NCBI RefSeq assembly: GCF_002128405.1
Contig: NZ_NETJ01000008.1
Span: 1-64,000 of the forward strand
Source of the DNA: Gottfriedia solisilvae
GTDB taxonomy: Bacteria > Bacillota > Bacilli > Bacillales > Bacillaceae_G
Direction: 5' to 3'
DNA: 64,000 nucleotides
Under the pieces are notes generated by a model, which saw nothing but the letters and a program-made list of their open reading frames with translations, did not search any database and was not told the origin of the DNA. Below are positions 47,676 through 57,549 of this stretch, in pieces (positions within the stretch are counted from its first letter, which is position 1; each line of letters starts with the position of its first letter). A program made the translations under genes and the position numbers.

Positions 47676-49442
47676 ATGAGTGGAAAAGTAATTATAGTTG
47701 GCGGTGGATTAGCTGGATTAATGGCTACTATTAAAGCCGCTGAAGCTGGTACAAAAGTTGATTTATTCTCATTAGTTCCTGTTAAACGTTCACATTCAGT
47801 ATGTGCACAAGGTGGAATTAATGGTGCAGTTAATACAAAAGGTGAAGGTGACTCTCCATGGGAGCACTTTGATGATACAATTTATGGTGGAGATTTCTTA
47901 GCAAACCAACCACCAGTTCAAGCAATGGCAGAAGCAGCACCTGGAATTATCCACATGATGGACCGTATGGGTGTAATGTTTAACCGTACGCCAGAAGGAC
48001 TGTTAGATTTCCGTCGTTTTGGTGGTACTCAGCATCACCGTACAGCATTTGCTGGTGCAACAACTGGCCAACAATTATTGTACGCATTAGATGAGCAAGT
48101 TCGTCGTTATGAATCAGAAGGTCTTGTTCAAAAGTTTGAAGGTTGGGAATTTTTAAGAGTAATCGTTGACGATGAAGGCGTTTGTCGTGGTATCGTAGGA
48201 CAAAACTTATCATCAATGGAAATTGTAAGCTTCCCTGCTGACGCAGTTATTATGGCTACAGGTGGACCTGGAATTATCTTTGGTAAATCAACAAACTCAA
48301 TTATCAATACAGGTTCAGCAGCAGCAGCTGTTTACCGTCAAGGTGCAACATACTCTAATGGTGAATTTATTCAAATCCACCCTACTGCCATCCCAGGAGA
48401 TGACAAAAACCGCTTAATGAGTGAAAGTGCTCGTGGTGAAGGTGGACGAGTTTGGACATATAAAGATGGAAAGCCATGGTATTTCCTAGAAGAGAAATAT
48501 CCTGCATATGGAAACCTTGTACCAAGGGATATTGCTACACGTGAAATTTTCTCTGTATGTGTTGACCAAAAACTTGGTATCAATGGAGAAAACATGGTGT
48601 ACCTAGATCTTTCTCATAAGGATCCAAAAGAGTTAGATATTAAACTTGGTGGAATCATTGAGATTTATGAGAAATTTACTGGTGATGATCCGAAAAAGGT
48701 TCCAATGAAAATTTTCCCTGCAGTTCACTATTCAATGGGTGGATTATGGGTTGATTATGATCAAATGACTACTATTCCAGGATTATTTGCTGCAGGTGAG
48801 TGTGATTATTCAATGCACGGTGCAAACCGTTTAGGTGCTAACTCACTATTATCGGCAATTTACGGTGGGATGGTTGCTGGACCAAATGCAGTTAGATATG
48901 TAAATGGTTTAGCTAAATCTGCTGATGATGTTTCTTCTTCAGTATTTGATCGTAATGTTTCAGAAGAAAATGAAAAAATGAATCGTATCCTTTCTATGGA
49001 TGGAACTGAGAATGCATACCTACTTCATAAAGAGCTTGGAGAATGGATGACTGACAATGTAACAGTAGTTCGATTCAATGATAGACTATTAAAAACTGAT
49101 GATAAAATTCAAGAGCTTCTTGAGCGTTATCAAAATATTAATATTAATGATACTGCTAAATGGAGTAATCAAGGTGCTACGTTTACACGTCAACTTGAGA
49201 ACATGCTTCACTTATCACGTGTTATTACATTAGGTGCTTACCACCGAAATGAAAGTCGTGGAGCACACTATAAACCAGAATTCCCAGAACGTAACGATGA
49301 AGAATTCTTAAAAACAACTATGGCAAAATTTGATGAAAAGTTAAAAACACCGATTTTCCATTATGAAGAAGTTGATACTTCATTAATCGAACCAAGAAAA
49401 CGCGACTATTCTAAGAAGAAAGGGGATAAACAAAATGCATAA
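47676..49442 (+). CDS. sdhA: Succinate dehydrogenase flavoprotein subunit
   Basis: 588 residues. FAD-binding GGGLAGLMATIKAAEAG at about 7-23, covalent-flavin His in KRSHSVCAQGGINGAVN, active-site HPTAIPG and SESARGEGG, and HYSMGGLWVDY. Oxidises succinate to fumarate. AAGGAGAGAG upstream; its last 8 bases overlap sdhB. Confidence 0.97.
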   Translation: MSGKVIIVGGGLAGLMATIKAAEAGTKVDLFSLVPVKRSHSVCAQGGINGAVNTKGEGDSPWEHFDDTIYGGDFLANQPPVQAMAEAAPGIIHMMDRMGVMFNRTPEGLLDFRRFGGTQHHRTAFAGATTGQQLLYALDEQVRRYESEGLVQKFEGWEFLRVIVDDEGVCRGIVGQNLSSMEIVSFPADAVIMATGGPGIIFGKSTNSIINTGSAAAAVYRQGATYSNGEFIQIHPTAIPGDDKNRLMSESARGEGGRVWTYKDGKPWYFLEEKYPAYGNLVPRDIATREIFSVCVDQKLGINGENMVYLDLSHKDPKELDIKLGGIIEIYEKFTGDDPKKVPMKIFPAVHYSMGGLWVDYDQMTTIPGLFAAGECDYSMHGANRLGANSLLSAIYGGMVAGPNAVRYVNGLAKSADDVSSSVFDRNVSEENEKMNRILSMDGTENAYLLHKELGEWMTDNVTVVRFNDRLLKTDDKIQELLERYQNININDTAKWSNQGATFTRQLENMLHLSRVITLGAYHRNESRGAHYKPEFPERNDEEFLKTTMAKFDEKLKTPIFHYEEVDTSLIEPRKRDYSKKKGDKQNA

Positions 49443-50211
49443 TGGGACAATGACAGCTGAAAAGACGATTACATTTATTGTAAAACGTCAAGATTCACCA
49501 AATTCAACACCTTATGAAGAAACTTTTCACATCCCTTATCGTCCGAATATGAACGTAATCTCGGCTTTAATGGAAATTCGTAAAAACCCTAAAAATGCTA
49601 AAGGTCAAGATACTACAGCGATCACTTGGGATATGAACTGTCTTGAGGAAGTATGTGGTGCATGTTCTATGGTTATCAATGGCAAACCACGCCAGTCATG
49701 TACAGCGTTAGTTGACCAATTAGAGCAACCAATTCGTCTTGAGCCAATGAGCACGTTCCCAGTAGTACGTGACTTACAAGTTGACCGTAGCCGTATGTTT
49801 GACTCTTTAAAACGTGTTAAAGCTTGGATTCCAATTGATGGAACACATGATTTAGGACCAGGACCAAGAATGCCAGAAAAGAAACGTCAATGGGCATATG
49901 AGTTATCAAAATGTATGACTTGTGGTGTTTGTTTAGAAGCTTGTCCAAACGTTAATAGTAAATCTAACTTTATTGGACCAGCACCACTTTCACAAGTTCG
50001 TTTATTCAATGCTCATCCAACAGGTGAAATGAATAAAGAAGAACGTTTACATGCGATTATGGGCGATGGTGGACTTGCTAACTGTGGTAACTCACAAAAC
50101 TGCGTTCAATCTTGTCCAAAAGGAATTCCTTTAACAACTTCAATTGCAGCATTAAACCGTGCTACAACAATCCAATCTTTCAAAGATTTCTTTGGTAGCG
50201 ACGAAATTTAA
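49435..50211 (+). CDS. sdhB: Succinate dehydrogenase iron-sulfur subunit
   Basis: 258 residues. [2Fe-2S] ligands in CLEEVCGACSMVINGKPRQSC, [4Fe-4S] CMTCGVCLEACP and the final CGNSQNCVQSCPKG. Links SdhA to SdhC. ATG overlaps the sdhA stop and has AAAGGGG upstream; it is a few residues longer at the N-terminus than the B. subtilis protein, so ATG 49450 is possible. Confidence 0.96.
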   Translation: MHNGTMTAEKTITFIVKRQDSPNSTPYEETFHIPYRPNMNVISALMEIRKNPKNAKGQDTTAITWDMNCLEEVCGACSMVINGKPRQSCTALVDQLEQPIRLEPMSTFPVVRDLQVDRSRMFDSLKRVKAWIPIDGTHDLGPGPRMPEKKRQWAYELSKCMTCGVCLEACPNVNSKSNFIGPAPLSQVRLFNAHPTGEMNKEERLHAIMGDGGLANCGNSQNCVQSCPKGIPLTTSIAALNRATTIQSFKDFFGSDEI

Positions 50212-50217
50212 TAAAAT

Positions 50218-50252
50218 AAAAGACATGTCCATTTGTGGGCATGTCTTTTTTT
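50218..50252 (+). terminator. Terminator of sdhCAB
   Basis: 13-bp stem AAAAGACATGTCC/GGGCATGTCTTTT with one mismatch-free core, six-base loop and T run. Confidence 0.85.
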
Positions 50253-50395
50253 GATTATTTTTTCTTAAAGATTATTGATTATAGAATATAAAAATATGTA
50301 AACAGAAGTTGATACTAACTAAACTTTCCCACTCTTTTAGGAGATATTGGAAGACTAAAGATGTGCTTACAAGTAAGTTAGGTATGTTACATCCC

Positions 50396-50495
50396 TGACG
50401 TCTTGTCATAAGGCATGCATAGTCTCATCAAGATTCCTCAAGAGGATTAAGCTCACGTCCCACTATTTGTTGAGCATAATGGAGTTGTCATCAAA
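50396..50495 (+). repeat. Decayed dispersed intergenic repeat, copy B
   Basis: The end GAGCATAATGGAGTTGTCAT (from 50472) continues with CAA and matches copy C in 19 of 23 positions. The AGTCTCATCAAG, AAGAGGATTAAGCTCACGTC part fits the inner section of the Bacillus element. The gap 50253-50638 holds nothing else that I can support. Confidence 0.55.
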
Positions 50496-50638
50496 CCTAG
50501 GTATACTAAAATAGTAACAGTGTATACGAAATCAACCTTACATAAAAACGATTACGACTTGATTCGTAAAGTAAAAGTTATTATCTTAGTAAAGAAATTT
50601 AATTAAAAATAATCGCATCCAAAGTTGTGCGAAAAAAA

Positions 50639-50656
50639 TGAGTGAATATTCATTCT
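50639..50656. promoter_or_regulatory. FadR-type operator in front of the thioesterase gene
   Basis: TGAGTGAATATTCATTCT matches TGAATGAnTAnTCATTCA at all but two fixed positions. It overlaps the -35 region of a promoter with -10 TATAAT at 50676-50681, a repressing position. Confidence 0.7.
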
Positions 50657-50708
50657 TTTTTCGAAGAAACATATGTATAATAGAATTAATATACTAGGGA
50701 GTGATCGT

Positions 50709-51179
50709 ATGGGGAAAATGAGTTATATTTCAAACTTTGAAGATTGGCAGGCAAGTTTTTCTTTTAATATAACTATTAAGGTTCGTTTCAATGAAACAGA
50801 TATGTTTGGGCATATGAATAATACTGTGCCTTTTACTTATTTTGAAGAAGCTCGTATTGAATACTTAAAACATTTAGGTTTTATGCAAGAATGGGTTTCT
50901 CTTGATAGTGAAGTAATTCCAGTTGTAGCAGATTTACAATGTGACTTTTTACAACAAGTGTATTTTGATGATAAAATCGATGTTTTTGTAAAAGTTAATA
51001 GTATTGGGAATTCATCAATTGATGTCCATTATATGGGAGTTAATGAAAAAGGAATGGTGTGCTTTACAGGGCGAAATTCACTCGTAAATCTTAATCGCGC
51101 AACTGGAAGAAGTGAAAAATGGAAAACTGAATGGAAAGATAAATTAGAAAATGAGTTAAATATTGTTCAAAAGGTTTAA
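50709..51179 (+). CDS. Hotdog-fold acyl-CoA thioesterase (YsmA-like)
   Basis: 156 residues, 4HBT type: IKVRFNETDMFGHMNNTVPFTYFEEARIEYLKHLG contains the active-site Asp/Asn loop, and DVHYMGVNEKGMVCFTGRNSLVNLN the core strand. Cleaves acyl-CoA or acyl-ACP. ATG at 50709 follows AGGGAGTG; the frame from 50673 begins in the -10 region and is rejected. The FadR-like box ties it to fatty-acid breakdown. In B. subtilis ysmA also follows sdhCAB. Confidence 0.85.
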   Translation: MGKMSYISNFEDWQASFSFNITIKVRFNETDMFGHMNNTVPFTYFEEARIEYLKHLGFMQEWVSLDSEVIPVVADLQCDFLQQVYFDDKIDVFVKVNSIGNSSIDVHYMGVNEKGMVCFTGRNSLVNLNRATGRSEKWKTEWKDKLENELNIVQKV

Positions 51180-51256
51180 ACTAGGTAATAATGTCACATA
51201 CTTTATAAAGGTTGAATAGAATAATATAACATTTTGACTATTCTCAAGATGAGTAC

Positions 51257-51285
51257 TTGAAGAATTCAATAACTTTTTATATAAT
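51257..51285 (+). promoter_or_regulatory. Sigma-A promoter of the thrS leader
   Basis: -35 TTGAAG at 51257-51262, 17-base spacer, -10 TATAAT at 51280-51285; start would be about 51292, right before Stem I of the T-box. Confidence 0.78.
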
Positions 51286-51294
51286 ACTTTTATA

Positions 51295-51551
51295 TGAATA
51301 ATTGATAAGCTTTGATCAAGGACATGAGCGTTCAAAACGATAGTAAGAGAGGAATTCAAATGGTGCGAGAATTCTCTATACGTTGAATGACTTACCACCT
51401 TGTAGCTATAGTGGGGAACGTATGTCACATACAATTAACTGCTATCGGTGTAGACCGTTAAAACATTGAGAGTAATGTATACTTTTTTAGTGTACAACAA
51501 ATTAGGGTGGAACCACGAGCACATTCGTCCCTACGAGTGTGCTCTTTTTTA
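51295..51551 (+). promoter_or_regulatory. T-box leader of thrS
   Basis: T-box AGGGTGGAACCACG at 51504-51517 with the terminator directly after. Stem I closes by CAAGG (51317-51321) and CCTTG (51398-51402), with CGTTCAA/TTGAATG above; the specifier loop between them has the Thr codon ACC at 51394-51396. Reads uncharged tRNA-Thr. Confidence 0.88.
51517..51551 (+). terminator. T-box-controlled terminator before thrS
   Basis: 12-bp stem GAGCACATTCGT/ACGAGTGTGCTC around CCCT, six T following. Confidence 0.88.
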
Positions 51552-51586
51552 TTTGCAAAAATTTATTATTAAAAGGAGTGAACTAA

Positions 51587-53503
51587 ATGATTTCAGTTAA
51601 ATTACCAGATGGATCAATTCGCGAGGTGGAGCAAAACACAACAGTAGAAGATTTCGCTGGTTCAATCTCCATTAGCTTGAAGAAAAAAGCACTTGGTGGA
51701 AAAATAAATGGAAAATTAGTTGATTTAAATACACAAATTACAGAAGAATGTGAAGTACAAATCATCACTCAAGATGATCAAGAAGGATTAGAAATGATGC
51801 GTCATAGTTCAGCGCACATTTTAGCTCAAGCAGTTAAACGTCTATACAAAGACCAAAAAACTGCATTTGGTGTGGGACCAGTAACAACAGATGGTTTCTA
51901 TTATGACATCGATCTTCCTGTTTCAATTAAAGTAGAAGACCTTCCGAAAATTGAAAAAGAAATGGAAAAAATTATTAAAGAAAATTTACCAATCACTCGT
52001 TCAGAAGTTAGTCGTGAAGAAGCGATTAAATTCTTCACTGAATTAGATGATGAGTTTAAGTTAGAATTAATCCGCGACTTACCAGAAGACGCTATCATTT
52101 CAATGTATACTCAAGGTGAATTCGTTGATTTATGTCGTGGACCACACGTACCATCAACAGGTCGTGTAAAAGCAATTAAATTATTATCAGTTGCAGGTGC
52201 ATATTGGAGAGGCGATGCAAACAATAAAATGCTTCAACGTGTGTATGGTACTGCATTCCAAAGTAAAAAAGAATTAGAAGAGCACTTACATTTATTAGAA
52301 GAAGCTAAAAAGCGTGATCACCGTAAATTAGGCAAAGAGCTTGAGTTATTCATGTTCTCAGAAGAAGCGCCTGGTATGCCATTCTTCCTACCAAAAGGTA
52401 CAATTATTCGTAATGAATTAGAGCAATATGAGCGTGGTCTTCAAACTCGTAAAGATTACCAAGAAGTTCGTACTCCGTTTATCATGAACCAACGTTTATG
52501 GGAGCAATCAGGTCACTGGCACCACTACCATGAAAACATGTACTTTACAGAAGTAGATGAAACAAATTTCGCATTAAAACCGATGAACTGCCCTGGTCAC
52601 ATGTTAATTTATAAAAATAAATTACATTCATATCGTGACTTACCAATCCGTATGTGTGAAAACGGTCAAGTACACCGTCATGAATTCTCTGGTGCATTAA
52701 ATGGGATGATGCGTGTTCGTACATTTACTCAAGATGATGCACATATATTCTGTCGTCCAGACCAAATTGAAGGCGAAATTATTGAAGTAATTAACTTAAT
52801 TAAGGAAATCTATGGCGTATTTGGATTTACTTATAAAGTAGAATTATCAACTCGTCCAGAAGATTCAATGGGATCTGAAGAATTATGGAACTCTGCTGAA
52901 CAAGCATTAGAAAACGTTCTGAAATCAGAAAACCTTGATTTTAAATTAAATCCAGGTGATGGCGCATTCTATGGTCCAAAAATTGATTTCCACATTCAAG
53001 ATGCATTAAAACGTAGCTGGCAATGTGCAACAATTCAATTAGACTTCCAAATGCCAGAAAAATTCGATTTAACTTATGTTAATGAAGATAATCAAAAAGA
53101 ACGTCCAGTTGTTATCCACCGTGCAATCTATGGATCAATCGATCGTTTCTTAGGAATCTTAACTGAGCACTTTGCTGGGGCATTCCCATTATGGTTAGCA
53201 CCAGTTCAAGTTGCAGTATTACCAATTTCAAGCGTGCACAATGATTATGCACAAAAACTTGCTGATCAATTAAAAGATGCAGGAATTCGCGTTGAGGCAG
53301 ACTTACGCGGAGAGAAAATTGGTTACAAAATCCGTGAAGCACAGCTGCGTAAACTACCTTACATGTTAGTTGTTGGAGACCAAGAAGTTGAAAACAATGC
53401 TGTAGCGATTCGTAAGCGTGGCGAAGGCGATATTGGAACTCAATCATTTGACGCATTCTTAGAAATGGTTAAGCAACAAAAACAAGATAAAGTTTTATTC
53501 TAA
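51587..53503 (+). CDS. thrS: Threonyl-tRNA synthetase
   Basis: 638 residues. TGS domain 1-61 (VKLPDGSIREVEQNTTVEDFA), SAD editing domain (MRHSSAHILAQAV, HxxxH type), class II core with the zinc Cys in ALKPMNCPGHM, motif 2 RVRTFTQDDAHIFCR, motif 3 HRAIYGSIDRFLGIL, and a C-terminal anticodon domain. Could be the thrZ-like second copy because bacilli may carry two; the T-box supports regulated expression. AAAAGGAGTG upstream. Confidence 0.95.
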   Translation: MISVKLPDGSIREVEQNTTVEDFAGSISISLKKKALGGKINGKLVDLNTQITEECEVQIITQDDQEGLEMMRHSSAHILAQAVKRLYKDQKTAFGVGPVTTDGFYYDIDLPVSIKVEDLPKIEKEMEKIIKENLPITRSEVSREEAIKFFTELDDEFKLELIRDLPEDAIISMYTQGEFVDLCRGPHVPSTGRVKAIKLLSVAGAYWRGDANNKMLQRVYGTAFQSKKELEEHLHLLEEAKKRDHRKLGKELELFMFSEEAPGMPFFLPKGTIIRNELEQYERGLQTRKDYQEVRTPFIMNQRLWEQSGHWHHYHENMYFTEVDETNFALKPMNCPGHMLIYKNKLHSYRDLPIRMCENGQVHRHEFSGALNGMMRVRTFTQDDAHIFCRPDQIEGEIIEVINLIKEIYGVFGFTYKVELSTRPEDSMGSEELWNSAEQALENVLKSENLDFKLNPGDGAFYGPKIDFHIQDALKRSWQCATIQLDFQMPEKFDLTYVNEDNQKERPVVIHRAIYGSIDRFLGILTEHFAGAFPLWLAPVQVAVLPISSVHNDYAQKLADQLKDAGIRVEADLRGEKIGYKIREAQLRKLPYMLVVGDQEVENNAVAIRKRGEGDIGTQSFDAFLEMVKQQKQDKVLF

Positions 53504-53513
53504 TATAAAAAGG

Positions 53514-53542
53514 TCCTCTATCGCTAGGTAGAGGATTTTTTA
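53514..53542 (+). terminator. Terminator of thrS
   Basis: TCCTCTATC/GGTAGAGGA stem, four-base loop, six T. Confidence 0.82.
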
Positions 53543-53745
53543 TATTGAAATACTGAAATGTAATTCGCTCTCAATCCAAATTGAATTTTGCCATGAAATT
53601 ATTTTCTGGGAAATATGGCGAAATTTGTAATCTTTAAGAATTTATATAGGATATTATATAAAATTGTAGAATTGAATGAAGATAGCTAATTCAAATTGGT
53701 TATTTAGATTACTAGAAATACATAGATATGATAGAGGTGATTTGG

Positions 53746-55404
53746 TTGGAAAATCAAAATGAGGAACTTCAAAAGAAGGTTGAAAAACTTGAATTTGAAG
53801 TGAGTGAGATGAAGAAAAAACTTGATTTTCTACTCACTAGAGAAACGGTTTTGAAACAGAATGATATTCAACAAAAAGAAAAAATCAGTATGACTCCAAC
53901 GAAACCAGTTCAAAAAGTAGTGAAACAAAATACAACGACTCCTAAAGAAAAAATTGATTTTGAAGCACTTATTTTCCAAAAGTGGTTACCTAGATTTTTT
54001 ATCTTTATTTTTATTATTGGAATTATGTGGGGATTTAAAGCAGCATCCGATTATGGTGTTTTAAATGAATACGCCAAAGTTGGCATAGGATTTGCCTTTG
54101 CAATTCTCTTGTTTTGGTATGGAAATCGACAAGTGCAAGCAAAGCGAGTTACGCTTGGGCAAACATTATTAGGTGGAATATTGCCAGTGTTGTTCTTAAC
54201 AACTTTTGCAATGCATCATTTATATAATATGATTGGTTCAAATGTTGCATTTTTGCTACAGGTTTTATGGGTCGGAGTAGGCTTTTATTTCATGAATAAA
54301 TATAAATCTGAAGCGATTGGCTTAATTAGTATCATTGGAGCCGTTTTGATCCCATTCTTAATAAAAAGCGCAGCGCCTAATTATTTATTTTTTGCGTTTT
54401 ATGAAACATCAATATACTTGTTATTTATGTTTTATGCAGCATTTAAAAAATATAAATACTTATATTCGACTTCAGCTATATTATTGAACTTAGTTTATAT
54501 AGTTGTTGGACTTTTAAATTTTAATCTTAAAGGTTTTGAATACTTTGCCTTTAGTATTATCATTCAACATTTCGGATTACTTATTATTTTATTAATCTCA
54601 AAGTTTTCTAAGAAAAAGCAAATTTTGATGCTTCATACCAGCTTTATCTTCACGATTGGTTGGGTTTTCAGTGGCTATGAAGATAACACAAGAACGATTA
54701 TTCTCATCCTACTTTGTGTTTCATATTTATTCCTAAGTAATTTTTATAAAAAGCAATCAGACTTGTTCTTTGCATTTTCAACAAACTTTCTACTAGCTTT
54801 TTCATTCTTATGTTTAGATAGTGTGACTGTTCACTTACTTAACACTGTGTTAATCATACAAGCGATATTAACGTATTTGTTTTATATAAGATATAGAGAC
54901 TTTTTTAAACTAATCATTGCTTCTTTAACAATCGTTCCGGTTGGTATAAGGATTGTATCAGAACCGATTTTTTCTTTAATTTCATTTACTTCTATGGATT
55001 GGATTGTTTTCATAATTGCTACAATCACGATTTCGATAATAGCTTATAAAAATGAGAAAGAGAAACATGCTATATTGGTGAGTAGTTCATTAGTGATTAC
55101 ACTATTATTAATTGCTTACATCACTCAAGCTGTACAAATTTTGACCACAGATTTATCTGATAATGTTATTAGTCTTACAATTAATCTAAGTTGGATCATT
55201 ATTTCAATTATTGCGATGGTACTTGGCAGTTTGAAGAAGTTTAAAGTATGGACCTATATTGGGGTTGGTTTGTTATTACTAACTTTATGCAAGCTTGTTT
55301 TAGTTGATTTACCGAATATTACATTGTTAGTAAGGGCTGGACTATTTATATTACTCGGTTTAATTGGTTTGATTATTTCAAGAATATTTTTTAAAGGGAA
55401 ATAG
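53746..55404 (+). CDS. DUF2339 polytopic membrane protein
   Basis: 552 residues. N-terminal coiled coil (about 1-45), a Lys/Gln/Thr-rich linker, then about 14 hydrophobic helices to the C-terminus, the layout of DUF2339 proteins of unknown function. TTG at 53746 follows AGAGGTGAT; the frame from 53728 starts inside that site. 17 bases before the next GNAT gene, likely the same transcript. Confidence 0.78.
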   Translation: MENQNEELQKKVEKLEFEVSEMKKKLDFLLTRETVLKQNDIQQKEKISMTPTKPVQKVVKQNTTTPKEKIDFEALIFQKWLPRFFIFIFIIGIMWGFKAASDYGVLNEYAKVGIGFAFAILLFWYGNRQVQAKRVTLGQTLLGGILPVLFLTTFAMHHLYNMIGSNVAFLLQVLWVGVGFYFMNKYKSEAIGLISIIGAVLIPFLIKSAAPNYLFFAFYETSIYLLFMFYAAFKKYKYLYSTSAILLNLVYIVVGLLNFNLKGFEYFAFSIIIQHFGLLIILLISKFSKKKQILMLHTSFIFTIGWVFSGYEDNTRTIILILLCVSYLFLSNFYKKQSDLFFAFSTNFLLAFSFLCLDSVTVHLLNTVLIIQAILTYLFYIRYRDFFKLIIASLTIVPVGIRIVSEPIFSLISFTSMDWIVFIIATITISIIAYKNEKEKHAILVSSSLVITLLLIAYITQAVQILTTDLSDNVISLTINLSWIIISIIAMVLGSLKKFKVWTYIGVGLLLLTLCKLVLVDLPNITLLVRAGLFILLGLIGLIISRIFFKGK

Positions 55405-55421
55405 AGGACAGGTGAATAGGT

Positions 55422-55928
55422 ATGATCATTACTCAAACTGAAAATCTATTATTAGTAAAATTTACTGCTGGAGCAATGTTAGATGTTTTAAACGGGGAAC
55501 AGTCGTTAGAATATGAAAATATGACATTTAGTTTTGCTAAAGGATGGCCAATTAACGCGTACAAAAATCTGTTTCCGTATAAAATTTCTCGTTTTCAAAA
55601 ACATCCGGAAGAGGAAGAATTTGAAGGGGTCATTATTCATAAAACAGACAAAATTATTATAGGGGATATGGGATTTAAAGGCGGGCCAGATGTACATGGA
55701 ATAATGGAGATCGGTTATAGTATGGCACCTGATTATCAAGGAAAAGGCTATACCACTGAAATGGCTAAAGCATTTTGTCATTGGGGAATGCAAAGAGAAA
55801 ATGTAGAAAAAATAATTGCAACATGTTCAATCTATAATTATGCTTCCATTAGAGTATTAGAGAAAATAGGAATGAAAAAAATGTATGAAGAATTAGAAAA
55901 ATATTATTGGGAATTACCAATCGAATAA
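55422..55928 (+). CDS. GNAT-family acetyltransferase (RimJ/RimL-like)
   Basis: 168 residues: IMEIGYSMAPDYQGKGYTTEMAKAF is motif A, and NYASIRVLEKIGMKKMYEELEKYYW the family end. Substrate unknown. ATG lies downstream of an AGGTGAATAGG sequence. Probably cotranscribed with the DUF2339 gene. Confidence 0.85.
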   Translation: MIITQTENLLLVKFTAGAMLDVLNGEQSLEYENMTFSFAKGWPINAYKNLFPYKISRFQKHPEEEEFEGVIIHKTDKIIIGDMGFKGGPDVHGIMEIGYSMAPDYQGKGYTTEMAKAFCHWGMQRENVEKIIATCSIYNYASIRVLEKIGMKKMYEELEKYYWELPIE

Positions 55929-55952
55929 TTTAGTACTAAAGGTGGGCTTTAT

Positions 55953-56153
55953 CTGACAACTAGAAAATCATCAGTCGTATTTTTAGTTATCACGAAAGAA
56001 GATTTTGGCAGATTTGTATTATATGATATTCTCATCAGTAGTCTCGTTTTTGGTTGTATAAAAAAAACATTTTCAAGTGATTTGTTAGCTATATTAGGTA
56101 GTTTTATCGTTCCAACAGCGCTAAAGAAAACTGCCTTACTGATTAGAAGTTAG
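55953..56153 (+). pseudogene. Start-less ORF remnant with hydrophobic C-terminal half
   Basis: An open frame of 66 codons from about 55953 to the stop at 56151 reads LTTRKSSVVFLVITKEDFGR, a central KTFSSDLLAILGSFIVPTALKK section and an end of LLIRS. It has no ATG, GTG or early TTG. Amino-acid use looks protein-like and a GGTGGG lies just before a CTG, so either a decayed gene or an unusual CTG start. The flanking 55929-56228 gap holds nothing else I can identify. Confidence 0.35.
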
Positions 56154-56228
56154 AGTGGATTCTCGAAAAGAAAACTACTTTTCAGACTGTCTGAATCTCT
56201 TAGTTTTAATACTTTTGTCTACAAACTT

Positions 56229-56262
56229 AAAAGGATGCTCAAAATGAGAGCATCCTTTTTAT
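56229..56262. terminator. Terminator of hmp
   Basis: AAAAGGATGCTC/GAGCATCCTTTT stem with a seven-base loop directly after the hmp stop; T runs on both strands. Confidence 0.82.
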
Positions 56263-57480
56263 TTATCCTTCTAGACTCATTGATGGTCCAAAGAATTCAA
56301 AGTGAATATTAGTTTCTGGAACATTTAATTGTTTTAAGTTTGATACAACTGCTTTTAAAAATGGTACTGGGCCACATACATAATAATGTGCATCTACAGC
56401 TTGTATATTAGATGTTAACCATGCAGCATCAATATAGCCTTGCTTTTTAAAGTACGGATTTTTCAAATCTTCCTCTGATGGATTTTCATAAATAAATGAT
56501 AAAGAATAGTCATTTATTTGTTTGGATAATGAAATTAATTCTTTTTCGAATGGTTGGAGCTTAGCATTTCTTGAAGCGCATATCATTTCTACTTTACGAT
56601 TTGGTTGAGTATTAGCAATCTGTTTTGCCATACTTATTAAAGGTGTAATACCAACCCCGCCACTAATAAACACAACAGGTGATTCAAGATCAGTGTTTAA
56701 AGTGAAATCTCCAGCTGGTGCAGTTAATTCTAATGAATCGCCGATATTAATAAAGTTGTGAAGATAGTTTGAAAAAACGCCTTCTGGTTGTTGCTCTTCA
56801 GCTTCTCGTTTTACGGATATTCTATAGTACTCTTTGCCAGGTACATCAGACAAACTATATTGTCTGTTTAATAAATATTTTTGACCAGCCACTTTTGCTC
56901 GCACAGTAATATATTGACCTGGTAAAAACGTTGGTAAAACAGTGTGATCTTTAGGAAGTAAGTAGAAAGATGTTATTACATCGCTTTCTTTAACTTTATC
57001 AATGACCTTGAATTCTTTAAAGTCACTCCATCCACCTTCTTGTGAAGCTGAGTCATTATACATTTCTTTTTCGATATCAATAAATACTTGTGCAATAATA
57101 CCATAGCTTTCAGCCCAAGCAGCAAGAATTTCATCGGTTGCAGCATCACCTAATACTTCTTTAATCGCGCCTAGTAAATGTTCACCAACGATTGGGTAGT
57201 GCTCAGGTTTTACTAACAGACTACGATGTTTTTGAGCAATTTGTTTTACGACCGGAAGAATTGTTTCTAACTTATCAATATTTTTAGCCGCTGCTAGTAC
57301 TGTGTTAGCAAGCGCTGTTTGTTGTCTACCTTGTTGTTGATTTGTATGATTGAATATATTCAATAATTCAGGATGATTTGTAAATAGGTTTTTATAAAAA
57401 ACTGATGTAATTTCAAGACCTTTCACTTCTAAAACTGGGATTGTTGATTTAATGATGTCAATAGTTTTTTGAGAAAGCAT
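56263..57480 (-). CDS. hmp: Flavohemoglobin (nitric oxide dioxygenase)
   Basis: 405 residues. Globin domain 1-140 with proximal His in IAQKHRSLLVKPEHY, FAD domain with NRQYSLSDVPG, NAD domain with FISGGVGITPLISM and the C-terminal YYVCGPVPFL and EFFGPS. Converts NO and O2 to nitrate. ATG at 57480 has AAGAAGGGG upstream. Divergent from nsrR across two NsrR-type sites, so induced by nitric oxide. Confidence 0.95.
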   Translation of the reverse strand: MLSQKTIDIIKSTIPVLEVKGLEITSVFYKNLFTNHPELLNIFNHTNQQQGRQQTALANTVLAAAKNIDKLETILPVVKQIAQKHRSLLVKPEHYPIVGEHLLGAIKEVLGDAATDEILAAWAESYGIIAQVFIDIEKEMYNDSASQEGGWSDFKEFKVIDKVKESDVITSFYLLPKDHTVLPTFLPGQYITVRAKVAGQKYLLNRQYSLSDVPGKEYYRISVKREAEEQQPEGVFSNYLHNFINIGDSLELTAPAGDFTLNTDLESPVVFISGGVGITPLISMAKQIANTQPNRKVEMICASRNAKLQPFEKELISLSKQINDYSLSFIYENPSEEDLKNPYFKKQGYIDAAWLTSNIQAVDAHYYVCGPVPFLKAVVSNLKQLNVPETNIHFEFFGPSMSLEG

Positions 57481-57502
57481 GTTATACCCCTTCTTTTCTT
57501 TA

Positions 57503-57525
57503 AAGTAGTATTTATAATACATCTT
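57503..57525. promoter_or_regulatory. NsrR-type operator 1
   Basis: On the minus strand the arms AAGATGTATT and AATACTACTT with a short AT centre match the NsrR consensus AAGATGYATTTNAAATRC(ATCTT) in about 20 of 23 positions. It lies 23 bases before the hmp start codon. Confidence 0.75.
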
Positions 57526-57549
57526 TATAGTAGACCCATCTACTTTTTA

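Noticed and set aside
51156-51434. Minus-strand frame of 92 codons in the thrS leader
   Set aside because: It runs antisense to a well-supported T-box RNA and has no homology I recognise.
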